Of a DNA stretch of 5,693 nt, positions 5,122-5,693 are shown piece after piece. This DNA is from Marinosulfonomonas sp. (GTDB lineage Bacteria; Pseudomonadota; Alphaproteobacteria; Rhodobacterales; Rhodobacteraceae), in NCBI GenBank assembly GCA_026989405.1, contig JALSJL010000057.1, positions 1 through 5,693 of the forward strand, written 5' to 3'. The position numbers and the translations under genes were made by a program. The notes below the pieces were generated by a model, which worked only from the letters and a program-made list of their open reading frames with translations, was not told where the DNA came from and did no database searches. The first letter of the stretch is position 1. Every line of letters starts with the position of its first letter.

Positions 5122-5149
5122 ATCATAGACAGACCAACATGAATGTCAT
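5122..5149 (-). promoter_or_regulatory. Predicted sigma-70-type promoter of msrB
   Basis: A -35 box ATGACA (5144-5149) and a -10 box TATGAT (5122-5127), each matching consensus at five of six positions, are separated by 16 nt on the minus strand. The start would be near 5115, giving a leader of about 42 nt. The -35 box lies inside the first codons of the divergent acyltransferase gene if that gene starts at 5139. Confidence 0.5.
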
Positions 5150-5693
5150 TCCAATCATGCCTGCCGACCGGCCGTGGACACATGTTTGCGACCAGGGCAG
5201 GTTTCGGGTCCGCATCAGCACCACGCCAGATGATGTGGTCGCCGCCCGGCGGCTGCGCGCCCTGGCTTTTCGCGGCAAGACCACAGCTGCAGACTGCGCA
5301 GCCGAAGCCGATCCGTTTGATCTGGCGTGCTCGCATGTGTTGGTGGAAGATGTGGCTTCGGGCCATCTGGCCGGGTGTTGCCGGGTGTTTGCGATGCCGG
5401 ACGGCGGGCATGTCGCGGGCAGCTACAGCGCGCAGCTGCATGACCTGACGCGGCTGCAGAGCTGCGCGATGGCCATGCTCGAGATCGGACGGTTTTGCAT
5501 CCATCCCGAAACCGGCTCGCATGATGTGGCACGCCTGCTTTGGGCTGCGATTGCCGCCATTGTCGAAACCAACGCCGTGGGTCTGATTTTTGGCTGCACC
5601 TCGTTTGCCGGCACCAGCGCGACCCCCTATCGGGACGTATTTGCCTATCTTGCAACCCACCACCGGGCGCCTGACAGATGGGCCCCGGCTCCT
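5139..5693 (+). CDS. olsB: OlsB-like ornithine-acyl-ACP N-acyltransferase (GNAT family), 3' end cut by window edge
   Basis: Likely transfers a 3-hydroxyacyl chain from ACP to the alpha-amino group of ornithine, making lyso-ornithine lipid, the first step toward phosphorus-free ornithine membrane lipids. The visible 185 codons have no stop and run off the right edge; the family usually has about 250-300 residues. Supporting features are the early RRLRALAFRG segment, DPFDLACSHVLVED, GSYSAQLHDL, the conserved EIGRFCIHPE at about 115-124, and LIFGCTSFAGT at about 149-159 followed by HHRAPDRWAP. No signal peptide or membrane helix is evident. ATG 5139 is used, but in-frame ATG 5157 is possible and neither has a clear Shine-Dalgarno. 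The protein has eight Cys in 185 residues. A related acyl-ACP-dependent N-acyltransferase with a different amine substrate cannot be excluded. Confidence 0.75.
   Translation, partial: MNVIPIMPADRPWTHVCDQGRFRVRISTTPDDVVAARRLRALAFRGKTTAADCAAEADPFDLACSHVLVEDVASGHLAGCCRVFAMPDGGHVAGSYSAQLHDLTRLQSCAMAMLEIGRFCIHPETGSHDVARLLWAAIAAIVETNAVGLIFGCTSFAGTSATPYRDVFAYLATHHRAPDRWAPAP

Noticed and set aside
5102..5126. Plus-strand promoter TTGTGA-16 nt-CATAGA for the acyltransferase gene
   Set aside because: The -10 matches at only three of six positions and the leader would be just a few nt; too weak to annotate.
5007..5663. Minus-strand open frame of 218 codons opposite the acyltransferase gene
   Set aside because: The plus strand carries GNAT/OlsB motifs such as EIGRFCIHP and FGCTSF; the minus frame has none and also overlaps msrB.

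Overview
The window is GC-rich DNA (by eye about 60% G+C) and has the gene content and order of an alphaproteobacterial core-chromosome segment. The protein sequences look most like Rhodobacterales (Roseobacter/Rhodobacter group). The grounds are the run yceD(DUF177)-rpmF-plsX-fabH-ihfA-merR, the wording of L32 and of the MerR N-terminus, and a divergent bamE. I see no insertion sequence, phage gene, CRISPR array, tRNA or rRNA, and no sign of recent transfer.

Layout. Positions 1-4145 are one minus-strand gene string, read right to left: a DUF177/YceD protein, ribosomal protein L32, the phosphate acyltransferase PlsX, beta-ketoacyl-ACP synthase III FabH (start overlaps the plsX stop by 4 bases), the IHF alpha subunit, and a MerR-type regulator cut by the window edge. 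Gaps are small except for 143 bp before rpmF and 102 bp before ihfA. Both of these gaps contain plausible sigma-70 promoters. A divergent plus-strand gene for the outer-membrane assembly lipoprotein BamE (4233-4667) shares an 87-bp intergenic region with yceD. BamE converges on msrB (minus, 4657-5073), and their stop regions overlap by 11 bp. msrB is divergent from an OlsB-like GNAT acyltransferase gene (plus, 5139 to the edge), also truncated.

Biology. The yceD-rpmF-plsX-fabH cluster joins ribosome production (L32, DUF177) to the entry steps of phospholipid and fatty-acid synthesis (PlsX makes acyl-phosphate from acyl-ACP; FabH starts acyl chains). A comparable arrangement exists in E. coli. 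Here the string continues into ihfA and merR. BamE and the ornithine-lipid-type acyltransferase add envelope functions on either side, and MsrB repairs oxidised methionine.

Most interesting signals. This is mostly an ordinary core region and I found no new multigene system. The best lead is a perfect match to the IHF consensus (WATCAANNNNTTR) directly beside the -35 box of the predicted ihfA promoter, which suggests autoregulation. Others are the Pro/Ala/acidic, cysteine-free tail of the MerR protein, a GC hairpin and near-repeats in the rpmF leader, a MsrB with Thr where the usual resolving Cys sits, and a palindrome over the predicted msrB transcription start.
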